DNA from: QFNR01 sp043842855
GTDB lineage: Bacteria > Pseudomonadota > Gammaproteobacteria > Burkholderiales > Neisseriaceae
NCBI GenBank assembly: GCA_043842855.1
Contig: JBBPJF010000004.1
Span: 1-64,000, forward strand
DNA length: 64,000 bases
Direction of reading: 5' to 3'
A model generated the notes under the pieces. That model did no database searches. It had not been told where the DNA came from and saw nothing but the letters and a program-made list of their open reading frames with translations. The first letter of the stretch is position 1. Each line of letters opens with the position of its first letter. Made by a program: the position numbers and the translations under genes. Below, piece after piece: positions 63,183 through 64,000 of the stretch.

Positions 63183-64000
63183 TTACTGTAACCAACCACG
63201 TCGTGGTGCGCTAAATTGGTAGATAAGCGGTCGTTTTTCGCCGTCTCTATCCCTAGCTAGCTGATTATTATCTAAGCCAACCCAAGCGTTCTCGTTGTTT
63301 AGCCACAATGCTTCTGCCTGTCCAAAAGGATAATCTCCATAGCGGCTACCAGGTTTTCCCAGAACAGATTTTTCAAAGCTCCAACATCTCTCTTGTTTAC
63401 CAGTCATAGCCTCTCGACGACAAATTTGATGTGCGTTACGTTCTAAAGTAAAAAGTTTATTTTTAAAATACACTGCAGCCGAAAAATCAACGCCTACCCG
63501 CTTATGGCCCAATATTTCAGGAGAAAAAATCCAGTTTTTCTCAGAAAGTAATACACAAGAAGCTGGGCAGGTCCAATGCTGACTTAGTTTTTTGGCAAAT
63601 AAAATACCTCTATTGTCACGTTCAGCAATTAACCAAAGTTGATCACCATTTTCATTAACAGCAATACCCTCGAGGCCAGCGTTAAAATGTTTTAATAAAT
63701 TAGCTCTATGAGCCTCTTGTATTAAATTACTCGGTAACTTAAGCCATTTTGCTTTGGCCCAATCAGGAGCTATTTGAAGTACATGGCTATTGGCTTCGCT
63801 AACTACATACAAGCGTTGAAATCGGTCGCAAGCTAAACCTTCAAAATCCAGCGAAGAACTGATTTCAGCCATTATAAGCTTCTTCCAACCTATTTTATTG
63901 GCCACCAGATCATTACTAATAGGTGGAAGGGAAACGGGCAAGGCTTCAAAACTGTTGCCTAGTTCTTTCAACTGATAAAGATGGCGATCGTCTTTATCGG
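63183..64000 (-). CDS. Phytase-like / SdiA-regulated-type beta-propeller protein (5' end outside window)
   Basis: The frame stays open to the window edge and reads in phase (DKDDRHLYQ before the listed internal TTG at 63971), so the start lies beyond 64000. About 272 residues are visible. LDFEGLACDRFQRLYVVSEAN and AGLEGIAVNENGDQLWLIAERD, each split over a strand pair, resemble the repeated blades of the esterase-like-phytase (PF13449) and YjiK types. Two cysteine pairs (CPASC; CRREAM...RCW) may suggest export. The activity is unknown, and the signal peptide cannot be judged. Confidence 0.65.
   Translation of the reverse strand, partial: DKDDRHLYQLKELGNSFEALPVSLPPISNDLVANKIGWKKLIMAEISSSLDFEGLACDRFQRLYVVSEANSHVLQIAPDWAKAKWLKLPSNLIQEAHRANLLKHFNAGLEGIAVNENGDQLWLIAERDNRGILFAKKLSQHWTCPASCVLLSEKNWIFSPEILGHKRVGVDFSAAVYFKNKLFTLERNAHQICRREAMTGKQERCWSFEKSVLGKPGSRYGDYPFGQAEALWLNNENAWVGLDNNQLARDRDGEKRPLIYQFSAPRRGWLQ

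Noticed and set aside
63971..63971. Internal TTG as the start of the last gene
   Set aside because: The frame continues upstream to the window edge with plausible protein sequence, so the gene is cut by the boundary.
1..64000. CRISPR arrays, rRNA genes, tRNA genes, phage genes or insertion sequences
   Set aside because: None was recognised on either strand; gaps are short and lack the required repeats or folds.

Overview
The window reads as a gene-dense, AT-rich stretch of a gammaproteobacterial chromosome. The evidence is the gene set and its orders: gmk-rpoZ-spoT, lapA-lapB-pyrF, divergent argH/algZ, pyrG-kdsA, thiL-pgpA, and AcnB, SecB, UbiB, RdgC, SixA and Gmk of proteobacterial type. 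Heptose genes (waaF, a kinase-only RfaE1), kdsA and autotransporter barrels show a Gram-negative outer membrane with LPS. I cannot name the genus. Degraded parts (an ftsK fragment, a frameshifted YceI-like gene, an eroded SpoT synthetase domain) would fit a lineage undergoing some gene loss, but this is inference. No phage, IS element, CRISPR array, rRNA or tRNA is recognisable.

Layout, left to right. 1-2382: the end of one autotransporter-like barrel, a terminator, then a GDSL lipase autotransporter. 2388-9134 (minus): a long housekeeping run gmk-rpoZ-spoT-pilin-ybeD-lipB-lipA-ffh. 9301-16120: waaF (+), ilvE (-), then lapA-lapB-pyrF-rfaE1-trkA (+), closed by a strong bidirectional terminator. 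16195-22733 (minus): a long FabG-like reductase, a coiled-coil lipoprotein, acnB and argH. 22803-28007 (+): AlgZ-like kinase, three YceI-like secreted proteins (the middle one frameshifted), a class V aminotransferase and queH. 28026-32159 (minus): phoB-phoR-queC and thiL-pgpA.

32428-34029: prfC (+). 34019-39346 (minus): a tightly overlapping metal-uptake and nucleic-acid operon znuC-znuB-znuA-rdgC-dcd-trmH-like-DUF2062. Then sixA (+), ubiB and mfd (-), yihY-like, priA and secB (+), mgtE (-), an SMR transporter and iscX (+), ribB and DUF1841 (-), pyrG-kdsA (+). 55176-59613 (minus): rpiA-nuclease-nth-HtrA-nagZ. 59789-61583: glyA-ppa (+). The right end, 61584-63182, is the only low-density region and holds an ftsK remnant. 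The last gene, a phytase-like beta-propeller protein, runs off the window.

Functionally the window covers lipoic acid synthesis, stringent response, LPS control and assembly, pyrimidine synthesis, TCA and arginine enzymes, queuosine synthesis, phosphate two-component sensing, Zn/Mn and Mg transport, replication restart, transcription-coupled repair and envelope quality control. Most of it is ordinary core genome. The parts most worth a second look are the SpoT with altered synthetase motifs, the YceI-like family with its frameshift, the ftsK remnant, and the inverted repeat between gmk and waaF.
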